Shown: positions 21,429-31,315 of the stretch, piece after piece | Layout: every line of letters begins with the position of its first letter | Position numbering within the stretch: position 1 is the stretch's first letter | Source of the DNA: Exophiala sp. HKRS030 | Taxonomy: Eukaryota > Ascomycota > Eurotiomycetes > Chaetothyriales > Herpotrichiellaceae | DNA length: 64,000 nucleotides | Reading direction: 5' to 3' | Assembly (NCBI GenBank): GCA_023897205.1 | Contig: JAHWDD010000009.1 | Coordinates: 744,001-808,000, forward strand | Position numbers and translations under genes: made by a program | The notes under the pieces: model-generated | What the model was told of the DNA's origin: nothing | Seen by the model: only the letters and a program-made list of their open reading frames with translations | Database searches by the model: none

Positions 21429-23462
21429 ATGGGTTCAATATCTGAGATCCCAAAGACTTCCATGCCGCCCGACTACCTCGAGCGTGTCTACGCCGGGGTC
21501 CTGGGCAAGATCATCGGCGTCTACCTCGGCCGGCCATTCGAGGGATGGAGTCATCAAAAAGTCATGGCCGAACTGGGTCCGATAAAGTACTACGTGCACG
21601 ACAGACTCGACGTGCCTCTGGTGGTCACGGACGACGACGTTTCGGGCACCTTCATGTTCGTCCGGGCATTGGAGGAGCACCCGGAGAGTGGCGCCGACAT
21701 CACAGCTGAAGACATTGGACGGACGTGGCTCAACAACGTCATCGAAAGACGCACCATCTTCTGGTGGGGAGGCAATGGCATTTCCACCGAGCACACGGCC
21801 TATCTCAACCTCAAGCGAGGCATACCGGCGCCACGGAGCGGGTCGATCCAGCAGAACGGCAAGACCGTGGCGGAACAGATTGGCGCGCAGATCTTCATCG
21901 ACGGGTGGGCGTTGGTGAGCCCCGGCAACCCCGCCCTCGCGGCGAAACTCGCAAGGGCCGCCGGGTCGGTGAGCCACGACGGTGAATCCGTCTACGCGGC
22001 CATGCTGTGGGCGGCCATGGAAGCCGAGGCCTTCAATTCCAAGGACAGACAACACTTGCTCGAGACGGGTCTGTCATTCATCCCTCGAGACTGCTTGATC
22101 GCGAAGGTGATCGCCGACATACGAGGCTGGGCCGAGCAGGATCCAAATGACTGGCTAAGGACGAGACAACGGATCGAGGACAAGTACGGGTACGACAAGT
22201 TTTGTGGCATGTGTCACGTCGTGCCGAACCACGGCATCATGATCATGACACTTTTGTACGCCAAGGATTTCCACGAGGCGATGTACATGATCAACACGTG
22301 CGGGTGGGACACGGATTGTAACTCTGGTAATGTCGGTTGTCTCTTTGCTCTGATGTACGGCATGAAGGCTTTTGAGGGTGGTCCGGACTGGAGAGGTCCA
22401 GTGGCAGATCGAGCTCTGATCTCGAGTGCCGATGCAGGGTACGCGACGAACAACGCCGCTCGGATCGCTCACGACATTTGGAACATGGGTCGGACGTTGG
22501 CCGGTACGAAACCGATCGAGCCATCACAGGCACAACAGTTCCACTTCAGTCTCCCGGGGAGTGTGCAAGGGTTTGAGAGCGATACCGGCAGAGTTGAACA
22601 AACACAAAAGGGACTTTGTATCAAGGTCGACGGAGAAACAGACGTCACGACCCCGACGTTCAAGCCGGCTGATCTGGCAAAGATGAAGACTTACGAATTC
22701 GTCGGGTCACCCTTGGTGTTTCCTGGACAGACGATCCGGGCGGTGGTGTCGACAGAAGAAGGTGACGACGACGAGGGGGTGAGTGTACAGTTAAAGACAG
22801 ATCTCGGCAGTGGGCCGGTGACAAACGTGGCTGCTGCTGCTGGCGGTCAACAGGTTTTGGAGTGGGAAGTACCCGAGACGACCGATGGAAGTCCTATTTC
22901 ACGGCTCGGACTTCACGTGTCGGGCAAAGGAACGGTGTACCTTCGAAGTCTCGGATGGTCGGGTGTGCCTCGAATGACCCTGAAACACGACGGTCGAGGT
23001 TGGGTCAACGGCGCCAGCACCTTCCACAACGCCTTTGGTACCGGGTTCTACGTCGGACAAGACCAGGGGGAAGGGATTGTGATTTACGGAAACAGAGATT
23101 GGACCGATTATCGAGTTCGTGTAAACATACTCAAAGTGAATCTGGGACAGGCCGGCCTGGCCATCAGGGTACAGGGTCTACGGAGGTGGTATGCCGTCAT
23201 GTTCCTCAAGCCTGGTCAAGCGACTCTGGTCAAGGCCGTGGACGAGAAGAGGATGGAACTTGTGACGGTGAAATTTGAATGGAAACTCGACGAACAGTAT
23301 ACCATCGAGCTCGAGGCCAAGGGAGATGTTATCAAGGCGAGGATTGGTAATGATAGTATACTCGAAGCCAAAGATGGCTCGTATTCTGGTGGTGGTGTGG
23401 GATTGATTGCCGTGGATGGATCAATGGGTGCTACAGATGTGAAAATCAGTCCGGTCTCTTGA
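21429..23462 (+). CDS. ADP-ribosylglycohydrolase-like protein with extra C-terminal half
   Basis: Intronless gene, 677 aa. Residues 15-370 form an ADP-ribosyl-glycohydrolase-type domain with TDDD at 67-70, SHDG at 182-185 and WDTDCNSGN at 293-301, the positions of the binuclear Mg ligands. The canonical DTDT is DTDC here. Residues from about 375 to 677 are predicted beta-rich and end in repeats like GTVYLRSLGW, GFYVGQDQGEGIVIYG and YRVRVNILKVNLGQAGLAIRV, resembling a lectin or LamG-like sandwich. ARH-fold enzymes cleave N- or O-glycosidic bonds to ADP-ribose, but many relatives act in nucleoside or sugar breakdown. The neighbouring sugar porter points to a catabolic role. No signal peptide is seen. 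Confidence 0.85.
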   Translation: MGSISEIPKTSMPPDYLERVYAGVLGKIIGVYLGRPFEGWSHQKVMAELGPIKYYVHDRLDVPLVVTDDDVSGTFMFVRALEEHPESGADITAEDIGRTWLNNVIERRTIFWWGGNGISTEHTAYLNLKRGIPAPRSGSIQQNGKTVAEQIGAQIFIDGWALVSPGNPALAAKLARAAGSVSHDGESVYAAMLWAAMEAEAFNSKDRQHLLETGLSFIPRDCLIAKVIADIRGWAEQDPNDWLRTRQRIEDKYGYDKFCGMCHVVPNHGIMIMTLLYAKDFHEAMYMINTCGWDTDCNSGNVGCLFALMYGMKAFEGGPDWRGPVADRALISSADAGYATNNAARIAHDIWNMGRTLAGTKPIEPSQAQQFHFSLPGSVQGFESDTGRVEQTQKGLCIKVDGETDVTTPTFKPADLAKMKTYEFVGSPLVFPGQTIRAVVSTEEGDDDEGVSVQLKTDLGSGPVTNVAAAAGGQQVLEWEVPETTDGSPISRLGLHVSGKGTVYLRSLGWSGVPRMTLKHDGRGWVNGASTFHNAFGTGFYVGQDQGEGIVIYGNRDWTDYRVRVNILKVNLGQAGLAIRVQGLRRWYAVMFLKPGQATLVKAVDEKRMELVTVKFEWKLDEQYTIELEAKGDVIKARIGNDSILEAKDGSYSGGGVGLIAVDGSMGATDVKISPVS

Positions 23463-24335
23463 GGAGAGAAAAAAACAAGGGGGTTGTTGGCAAAAGAGGT
23501 GGTTTGAAAATTGTGGTACGAGTGGTGATGATGATGATGATTGTAGACACTGGAATTGCTCCAGGGCAGTGTCAGTGAGGAATACGAAGGTACGATGACC
23601 AGATCTGTCCTATTTGAGCCCGTGTGGTGGCCTGAGACCTTGAGAGGAAGAAAAGGTTTTCGTGGAACCTGCTCCCAAAGCCTCCCTCCTCCCCCCCCCC
23701 TTTTCGCATGCAGCCTTGTCTCGGGTGGGGGTTCCATGCTTCACATCGAAAGGACGGTTTTTGTTTTTTCAAGAGGTACCTACACTGCTCCGAGGACATT
23801 TCAGCACCCTTCAATACTCGAACTGTGTGGTTTCAAAAGGTGGCATTCTTTCAAAGTATGAAAACCACATACTAAAGTAATTCCAAAAATAGGGGGGGGC
23901 TCATATCTTACCCTTTAAAATAAGAAATCAAACCATCTTTCCAGCCCCCATATCTAACCTGAGGACGATCAACTCGACCGGCCCAACATTCGATGAACGC
24001 GACACTACGATTCGGACGTTCGCTTCGCATCTTCTCCTTCCTACAAGCTAGTAAGCCTGCTCATTCAGCCTCAAGCACATACATCTCTTGAAATTACAAA
24101 AGAACCCACGAGAGATCAGGCCAATCCATTCAGATACCCTTGCCAGGAAGAATGGAAAAAGAAAATCTCCCAAATAGGAACAGAAAGCGATACCTGACAT
24201 TCTAGATATCATTGGATGGGACACCAGGTATTTTGCTTTTTTTTCAGGCCACCAACTCGCTCAAACACGGATCCCATCCGCATCTTCATATTTACTCTTC
24301 ATGAGTGGTCACCAAAATGCGAACTGCATCATACG

Positions 24336-24344
24336 TACGGAGTA
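24336..24344 (+). repeat. TACGGAGTA motif copy 3
   Basis: Exact copy, in the form GTACGGAGTACA, in a gene-free stretch about 490 bp upstream of the next start codon. Confidence 0.6.
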
Positions 24345-24687
24345 CAGGGGGAAAGAGACGGGACTAGAAAACAGAAGGGGACTCAGCTATTCTTGTCGAT
24401 CATTCATGCAAAGTGCTTCTAAACGATTCAGTCCATTGGGTGCGCACTCCGTGTCAATATCCAAGGATTATATTCTGATCAGTCAAAGTCGCAATCGCAG
24501 AATCTGGCTCAAAGAGGAAATATTTCCATAAAAATACTACAGTCACTACATACTGCAGATCTTTGCAGGGCCATGACCATTCCAAACAATATTTGGCCCC
24601 TCTCACTACAAAGATCAGGACCGCAATACAGAAACAAAATTGGTGAACTCCTTTCATGGTACATCTATAGTCTATAGTTTTATCATC

Positions 24688-24695
24688 TATATAAA
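24688..24695 (+). promoter_or_regulatory. TATA box (TATATAAA)
   Basis: Consensus TATA element about 134 bp upstream of the ATG at 24829, followed by a pyrimidine-rich CT tract of the kind common at fungal transcription starts. Confidence 0.5.
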
Positions 24696-24828
24696 GACTT
24701 CGAGTACACCTCTCTCTCTCTCCGAAAGCACACCAAGGACACAATCCCAAGTTTTCGAACCGATCTTCTCATATAATCGTACCCAAAAAAATACCACATT
24801 GTCATTCAGACCTGATCTACCAGTCATC

Positions 24829-25776
24829 ATGGCTTCCTCCAACCTACATCCACCACCACAATCAGACCTGTTCTATGAATCCGACATGTCAGATTGGGGT
24901 GGCAACGAATATAATAACTACCATGGCCACTCATCATCAGCAGCATCACAACAACAACATCGTAGATCTTCCGAATCTTCGACTGAGAGATCCTTGTATG
25001 ATGACGACAAAGAAAAGTATTCCACCAACAACTATGCCGGCGGTGGTGGTATCAACCCAGTCCAACAATACCAACAAGAATATGGTTTCTATTATCCTCA
25101 ATTGTTGAGTAGGGGTTTGGTAGTTCTCACCAACAACAACACCTTCGGCTCCGACCCCAAACAACCACTGTTTTACGCCGAAATCTCCCAATTCACCTTT
25201 CACAAACCGGACGTCACCTTACACGCTTTGCCGCCTGGCGGGTGCAGCAGCATCGCAGCAAACGGGCAGGATGTCGATCTCGATCTCGAACACGTCGCGG
25301 AAATGGGAGAATCAGCACCCGTCGTAGGGGCCGTGCATTTGCCCAAATTATCTCGCAATTTCACTCTCGAAATCGGTGGTGGTCAATTCAGTTACGCGCC
25401 AGACACGTCCATCGAAGTCACATGCGCAAGCATGATCACCCACAGCGAGTACCGATTAGAGTTCAACGAGAGATCCTTTGCGTGGAAAAGGACCCACGAC
25501 GAGCAGGCGGGCGTCGAAGGAGGGTCGTTCTTGCGTGCTCTCAACATGGAGAGTTATCAGTTGATCGACATCGAGGCCGACGAGGTAGTCGCTTCGTTTC
25601 TCGCCAACAAATTCAAGAGTTGGAAGAAAAAAGGTAAATTGAGGATGGCAGACTTGAGAATTGGACCGGACACTCAAAAGTTGAGACTGGTCATTTTTCT
25701 AAGTATAACAGGTATTCTGGAAAAGGCCAGAAGGAGGGAAGCTCGCCGAAATCGTCGTCGTCGTGCTGCTGCGTAA
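24829..25776 (+). CDS. Hypothetical protein, possible tubby/LURP-one-like fold
   Basis: Single-exon gene of 315 aa from the ATG at 24829; the frame is open further upstream but that part overlaps the TATA box and leader. Residues 1-85 are low-complexity (Ser, Gln, Asn, Gly rich). Residues 95-290 alternate short strands such as FYAEISQFTFHKPDVTLHAL, GAVHLPKLSRNFTLEIG, YRLEFNERSFAWKRT and MESYQLIDIEADEVVASF, followed by a C-terminal hydrophobic helix and an Arg-rich tail. The strand pattern (a conserved W in FAWKRT, then a lineage-specific loop) recalls tubby-C or scramblase-like domains in fungi. That is a guess from pattern alone; the function is unknown. Confidence 0.65.
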   Translation: MASSNLHPPPQSDLFYESDMSDWGGNEYNNYHGHSSSAASQQQHRRSSESSTERSLYDDDKEKYSTNNYAGGGGINPVQQYQQEYGFYYPQLLSRGLVVLTNNNTFGSDPKQPLFYAEISQFTFHKPDVTLHALPPGGCSSIAANGQDVDLDLEHVAEMGESAPVVGAVHLPKLSRNFTLEIGGGQFSYAPDTSIEVTCASMITHSEYRLEFNERSFAWKRTHDEQAGVEGGSFLRALNMESYQLIDIEADEVVASFLANKFKSWKKKGKLRMADLRIGPDTQKLRLVIFLSITGILEKARRREARRNRRRRAAA

Positions 25777-25869
25777 GCTCCGAGAAGTGAGGAATTCATC
25801 TGGGCAAGTCAATGGCGCTGGCACAATAAGCAACCCTTCGTTGTTTCCATAGTCATAAACCCTTCAAAT

Positions 25870-27504
25870 TCAAAAATCTCGAGCTTTGGACAAATCCGAA
25901 AAAGCCTTTGTAGTCAAATCTGCCACCAATCTTGACTTTGTCTTGATATCGTCTTGACCCAAAACTCCGTCCTCGCAGACATACAAGTCGATGTACTTGG
26001 CTGGAACCCATTCAAAGTATACATTACGTATGGTGACCATTTCGTCCCAGCAGGAAGAAAGATTTGTCGTCCAGGTCCTCGTGACTTCTGCCTTGTCATT
26101 GTCCTCCTCTGAATGCTCTTCAGCTGCTCCTGGAGGAGCAATCTTGTCAGATTCACTGATACAAATCACTTTGATAGACCCATGCGTGACTTCCTTGCTG
26201 GTCAATACCGCCGGTAGAGAGCCAGTCTTGTTACTTACATCCCCAGATTCGGAGATGCGATCTGCGCCGATGATGAGAAGATCGGCGTCTCTACTGAGAA
26301 CACCGACAGAGGCATCGGTCGATACATAAATACGTAGTCGGCTATGTATTTGGGGACCTGCCTTCTGACCTTGCAACCGATCTTGTGCTTCTTTCGTCAA
26401 CGCTTGCGCGAAACTGGCGCCTTCAAAGAGAGGTCGTGACTCGAGAATGCAAAGTTCGATCGTTCGCGTTTCGTCTTCGTCCAACGCATGTAGTATTGCC
26501 GCTTTGATGGTGGACGAGAAACTCAAGGTCATAATTTTGATCGGTACCGTCCTATCGCTTTCGTCTTGGTTCGTTGAGGGAAACATGCCTTTCAAAAGGG
26601 TCGAGAATTGCTCACTCACCCGCCGAGCGATTTCCGTCCGTCTAGCCACGTACGCTTCCAGGGTCGATTTGACATCTTCCATGACTGTCGGACCGCCAGT
26701 ATCAACGATACTCTGTGCAGCTTGCAATGCATTTACAATGGCGCTAGATATCGCAGCGCTCATGCTGGGACGTGCATTGAATGCCAGGTGGAAAGCTTGC
26801 AAACGTACATCTTTCCACCATCGTTCAAGGCCCTCCGACGACAACGTCCCCATCTTCTTCTCTCGCTGCTGACTATCATCCCTTTCTATGATCCTCACCA
26901 AGCTTTTGATCGCCATTGTGGCCAACTCTCTCGCTCCATGGGTATGGTCGAGGCGCAATTCTTCCATTCCTTTGTACAGTTGGCTTTCTGGATCGACCCA
27001 GACCTGTCCGAGGGTGATTTCCAGTCGGGGTACGCACTGGTCAAGGATCTTTCCATCGAGGATGTCCTCGACAAAGTTCCACTCAAGGTTGAGATGCTCC
27101 CAGTTCATCTTGAATACCGACGGGTCAACAACATTGTTGTGCTCGTCTACGAGTTCCTTTTTGAATCGAAAAGCAAAGGGCCAAACGTGCCATGTTCTTC
27201 CAACTGTCTCACCTTTCCCATCTTTACCGACCACAGCTTTCTCGTCCGTGAATTGGAACCCTGGACCTCTCCTCCAAAGTTCAATCTGTTGTGGTCCGAG
27301 ACAAGTCTCCTCTTTCAACTCTCGCCAGGCAGCGTCGAGCGGGGTTTTGTCATCTAGTTCCACGGAACCTGCTATCGGTGCCAGCTTTTTTCTGTAGGTC
27401 GAGACCTTTTCAGACCGGCGAAAGAGGAGGACGCGGTATGGCTTGGTGGGTGTCAAGGAAAACAGCAAGACGGATACGACGGTGCGTTTCTCGAGACGAA
27501 CCAT
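25870..27504 (-). CDS. Nudix hydrolase fused to eIF2B-alpha/R15P-isomerase-like domain
   Basis: Intronless gene of 544 aa. Residues 1-190 are a Nudix domain: Gly46 and the core RELKEE (61-66) match the Nudix box, although the terminal Gly is Cys and the G-to-R spacing is slightly longer than the consensus. Residues 200-530 resemble the initiation factor 2B alpha/beta/delta family, which includes ribose-1,5-bisphosphate and methylthioribose-1-phosphate isomerases (TLSFSSTIKAAI, ILESRPLFEGASFA, DADLLIIGADRI, NKTGSLPAVLTSKE). Conserved elements such as IGAD and NKxGS are present, so catalysis is plausible. The fusion suggests hydrolysis of a nucleotide-sugar or diphosphate, followed by isomerisation of a sugar phosphate. 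It is separate from the true eIF2B complex. Confidence 0.85.
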   Translation of the reverse strand: MVRLEKRTVVSVLLFSLTPTKPYRVLLFRRSEKVSTYRKKLAPIAGSVELDDKTPLDAAWRELKEETCLGPQQIELWRRGPGFQFTDEKAVVGKDGKGETVGRTWHVWPFAFRFKKELVDEHNNVVDPSVFKMNWEHLNLEWNFVEDILDGKILDQCVPRLEITLGQVWVDPESQLYKGMEELRLDHTHGARELATMAIKSLVRIIERDDSQQREKKMGTLSSEGLERWWKDVRLQAFHLAFNARPSMSAAISSAIVNALQAAQSIVDTGGPTVMEDVKSTLEAYVARRTEIARRVSEQFSTLLKGMFPSTNQDESDRTVPIKIMTLSFSSTIKAAILHALDEDETRTIELCILESRPLFEGASFAQALTKEAQDRLQGQKAGPQIHSRLRIYVSTDASVGVLSRDADLLIIGADRISESGDVSNKTGSLPAVLTSKEVTHGSIKVICISESDKIAPPGAAEEHSEEDNDKAEVTRTWTTNLSSCWDEMVTIRNVYFEWVPAKYIDLYVCEDGVLGQDDIKTKSRLVADLTTKAFSDLSKARDF

Positions 27505-27898
27505 GCTGGCTACAGAAATCTAATTAGCATTTCAATTTAGTCAGAGACAAGATATACAGTCATGAAGTATCCATGCCTGCAAGACCTTGGATATACGCAA
27601 AGATCTGCGGAAGCCAGGCGGAATCTGATGAAGCAGGGTCTAATTGTCAGGTGAGGTTGATGAACGCATGTGCTATTTGGGGTGCTAAGGGGTGGTGTCA
27701 CGTGATCCATTTTTGTCCTAGGAAACTCATCTATGGACTTGTTGCTTCCTCCTTTCTCTCACACACATTTAATAGAATATTAACTGTTGAAAGAGTTCAG
27801 TAAGGTCTGAATTCTGTCGAATCTGGCCTTCTACCTCATTAATCATCAAATATTGGCATACATGAGCTCTTCTGAATTCGATGCCTGCCATCTTCAAG
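27505..27898. other. Intergenic region upstream of the Nudix fusion gene
   Basis: Promoter side of the Nudix fusion and 3' flank of the rhodopsin-domain gene. No element recognised. Confidence 0.5.
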
Positions 27899-29066
27899 CT
27901 AAACTTTCTGTCCGCTCGCTCGAAAGGCCCCTCTTGAAATCTCGATTGTAGAATTGGCGCCTGATTCCTCAAAATACTCCTTGACGCCTTCAGGAACGGT
28001 ACAGAAAGACACATCTTCCAATGGCGTCGTAGGCGGCAGGGAGCTTGAAGGAGCATATTTGCTGCTGGATTCTTTGAAAACCGGGGGCTCCGAAAAGCTG
28101 CGCTTGGAAGCCTCAAATAACTTTCTATATATCATTGCCACAAGAGGACGGATCGTTGGCATACAGGCACAACTGATGCCAGTGTTGACTTCTATTGCGG
28201 ACCAAGATGCTGCGTCGACATTGTACTTTGAATGATTTGATGAGCTGCTGTACTCGGAAATCGCGTGTAGACGGAGGATAGCCACAACACATGCACTGCG
28301 TTTTCAGAGTTAGAGAAAAGTCGTTTTTCAGACCATAATTTGACTTACAAGCCTCCAATGGCGAAGACACCAATCAAGCCATATTTTTGCCGTCGTGGTA
28401 AATTGAGCGTCTTTAACATCGGTATTGGCAAAACGCAAAGCACAAAATCCGTCAGGATACAAACGCTGGCATTGAAGAACCACCAAGCCACATAATTGAC
28501 GCACTTGCCCCCAGGGATGCTTTTGTCCCAGAAATACTGAACTGGTGTACAGGTAAATACTATCACGAATACGGTGGCAATTCCGTAGACGATCAGAAAG
28601 CCCAGTATGCATTGTACCGCCACCCTGTACTTTCTCTCGTTGAAAAACCTCAGATATTGGCAACAAATTGAGCATTTGACGAAAGTGAGACCCAGATTGT
28701 AGACAAGAATACTGACCCAGAATGCCTGTCTCTTTCAGTAAGCTGAACGAGAGAATGATTAGACAACAACGTACCTTGAACAACGGTACGGTCTGATCGG
28801 GTGACAGAGTACGAAAGTCTTTTCCAAGTCCATATTGTCGTTCTGAGCAGTCAGTGTGTTTAGTTTAACTGCTTCAAAAGGACAAACATACCAGCTTCGA
28901 TGGTGCCTGCGACGCCGAAAGAGCAAATCAGAGCAATCAAGATCAGGATGTCTTCGGTAAAGAGGCGACCAACGAAATGGATGCGGCTGAAGCACCGGAG
29001 AGAGACGGAAAGAAAAGCGACAGAGGAGAAAGTCATCGAGATGACCAACGCCCGGGTTCCTGTCAT
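27899..29066 (-). CDS. Fungal rhodopsin-domain integral membrane protein
   Basis: Four exons on the minus strand, 29066-28892, 28842-28775, 28725-28349 and 28295-27899, give 338 aa with matching phases. Seven hydrophobic segments can be traced, from ALVISMTFSSVAFLSVSL to WSAIEVNTGISCACMPTIRPL, followed by a Ser-rich cytosolic tail of about 75 residues. GLGKD after TM2, CQYLRFF after TM3 and the WSAIEVNTGISCACMPTIRP segment are hallmarks of the Pezizomycotina rhodopsin-domain (PF20684, PTH11-related) family. The Lys expected for retinal binding is not evident in TM7, so photochemistry is unlikely. A surface-sensing or receptor-like role is assumed for the family but not shown. Confidence 0.87.
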
Positions 29067-30193
29067 GCTGCGCCAATAACACTTGTTCCTGTACCCTATG
29101 CGATACCGATTGTTTCAACAAAGAATCGAAAGGGAATTAAGTATGCCGCAGAAGTTGATATACTGGAGTATGCAGGTCACAGCAGTTTCGATAGCATGCA
29201 ACAGGGTCTCGAACTGCTGCGGAATCTTGAAGAAGAAAGAGAAAGATCACGCCATGGTTCTTGTACGCGGCATAGTGGTCCTTGTCACAGAAAATTCAAT
29301 CCACAACAAGCCATAACCGGTGCTTTTTGAGTTGAAGTTGACGCAATATGGGTTGGTATGGAGAAGTGACGCTTGGACAACATACCGCACAGGTTTTCTC
29401 ATAGATGCATCTGGATGGAAGATCCGTAGTATACTTACCAGTCTCCAGAGTTTAAGGTGGGTGTCCACTTATCTGTAGAGGGCGATCATGCTTCGACACA
29501 AGCTTAAATGATAGCTGAACCATTGTTGGACGTTGTTGTTGACGGCGACACTGTTCGTGGTTCTGCCGTCATACATTTCTAGGCGCGAAGAGGTGCGAAA
29601 GTATGAGGCCATGTGCATGTGTAAAAGCCATTGATGTTCAAACATCGATATCCCGATGGATATTGTTTGATCTCTACCGTCTGGTACGTGACGTGAATGA
29701 GAAATGATCCTGATATTTGGATCGTTGTTGCTGCTGCTGTGACGATAATTGATATGAGGGAGCAGTTGCGCTATGCCTAATATGGGCTAGTGCGATCGAG
29801 TACCCTTGGACGCTATGAATCTCTTGCGACCAAAACAACGAAACACTCAGACCTCCCATTACCATTATATGACATACGAACTTCAATTCATTGCTTATAT
29901 CCTTGTATCCTCTGAAATCTATCACTGACTGAGACGACTCTTACCACGGGCTGTGCCAGAAGGTTTCGCAAGATAGCGGATCAGACCCTATCTCGACATT
30001 TCGTTTTGTGCATTCATCGGTCTTTTCAGAAGTTATCACCCAAAGAAACCTACTCAAACTACCGCAGCCCACGATCCTGACTGTACAGTAAAAAAGATAC
30101 TGTGCAATTATTACAGTCATATTGTGATTGTATACTTTGACCTGACACCTCAAGGAGAACGCCATAGCAATCCCAACTACAGCAAACACCACC
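29067..30193. other. Intergenic region
   Basis: 1.1 kb without a supported gene. Several short frames overlap on both strands. The last part looks like a 5' leader for the small gene that starts at 30194. Confidence 0.45.
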
Positions 30194-30640
30194 ATGGGCC
30201 TTCCAATGTTTCATGAACCCGAATCTGAAGATGAAATCCAAACCCAACCGGGAATCAATGATGCACGAGACGAACGAAGAGGAGAAGGAGAAGACGATGC
30301 ACCAGATGACTAGGAGCCGCCTGAGATCGGGGATCATGACGAACTCTATAACATCATCCGACAACGTCTTAACGAAGTTCTCGACGTGGACGGAACAGAA
30401 TTTCAGCGCAGCGTAATAAACCTCGGCACCGGTATCCTGGAATCGCTCGACGCAATGATACGTGATTACAACCGCTACCGCAGGATGGGCCGAAACACCT
30501 GGGACCAGATAAACGCATTTCTGTCGAGAGCGTTTAGGATGCTTGTGGAACTGACACGAATTCATCGTGGGAACACACCAGAGAGGCCGAGTTCCGCACC
30601 TGAGCGGCTGAGTTGGAGACGACCCCCGCCGCTGGATTAG
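30194..30640 (+). pseudogene. Small acidic-protein gene with one in-frame TAG
   Basis: A start in a good context (CACCACCATGG) opens 39 codons rich in Glu, Asp and Arg, then an in-frame TAG at 30311-30313, then 108 further sense codons in the same frame to the stop ending at 30640. The downstream part (DELYNIIRQRLNEV, then a helical RDYNRYRRMGRNTW stretch) is amphipathic and protein-like, with codon use like its neighbours. No intron with a usable donor removes the TAG in frame. Options are a recent nonsense mutation, a sequencing error, readthrough, or a downstream start. The family is not recognised. Confidence 0.5.
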
Positions 30641-31315
30641 AGACCAGAAGGCTTTTGGTGGACGGCCGAGAGACGAGGAGCAGTTTCGGGAGGTCACGAG
30701 CCGCCAAGTTAAATGTCAAGGACAAGGTCAATGTGATGGTGATCGAGATGGGATGGATAACGGGCTGGCAGGAGAGGCTATGAGATTTTGAGATCTCTTC
30801 AATCCCTTTTCATGTTCAAAGGTTTGTTTGGGGTGGCGTGGTGACTGAATATGATGCGTCCATTGACGTTTTACCATGATATATATTCTGTAATAGCAGG
30901 AATTATGGAATCGAGATGTTTTCACTCGTTGTCCAAAAGCAATTAATATTGTGTATGAGTTATGTAGAAATCTTTCAAACAGTATACCATAGCATAATAA
31001 TACCGAACACGCTTCAGGTAGAGATGCTTTGCTTGCTTGTTCGTTTCGTCGCCCCAGCTATTATTGCTTTTTGTCGTTTTCGTCTCAAGGTATCAATCTG
31101 CAAATCCTGCCGTCCATCTCGGTGCATCGTTCATAAATCATCCCTCATGGTTCGAATTTCTTTTTCTTTTTCTTTTTCTTTTTTTTCTTCCGGGACTTGT
31201 CAACTTCTAAGCATGAATACTCCGAACCTAAAGATAGAGGGTGCCCCATTGTTTCCTGGAGTATCTCAGGTGCCTTTTAGTTGCGAGTATCCCCCTTCAG
31301 CTCTCTCCTTTGTTC
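30641..31315. other. Intergenic region with a T/C-rich microsatellite
   Basis: AT-rich 3' flanks of two convergent genes. A TTTTTC-type repeat lies near 31157-31190. No coding sequence supported. Confidence 0.5.
31157..31190 (+). repeat. TTTTTC-type pyrimidine microsatellite
   Basis: Repeated T-tracts separated by single C residues (TTTCTTTTTCTTTTTC...), downstream of the secreted-protein gene. Confidence 0.8.

Larger units (their letters stand above)
23463..24828. other. Intergenic region with promoter of the next gene
   Basis: 1.4 kb with poly-C near 23690-23700, a TACGGAGTA copy at 24336-24344, a TATATAAA box at 24688-24695 and a CT-rich tract near 24708-24722 before the next ATG. No coding frame carries a family signal. 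Confidence 0.5.

Noticed and set aside
21435..22055. 206-codon minus-strand frame
   Set aside because: Antisense shadow of the glycohydrolase-like gene in GC-rich DNA.
30059..30697. 212-codon minus-strand frame
   Set aside because: Antisense to the more protein-like small acidic gene with a good start context; Cys-rich shadow translation.
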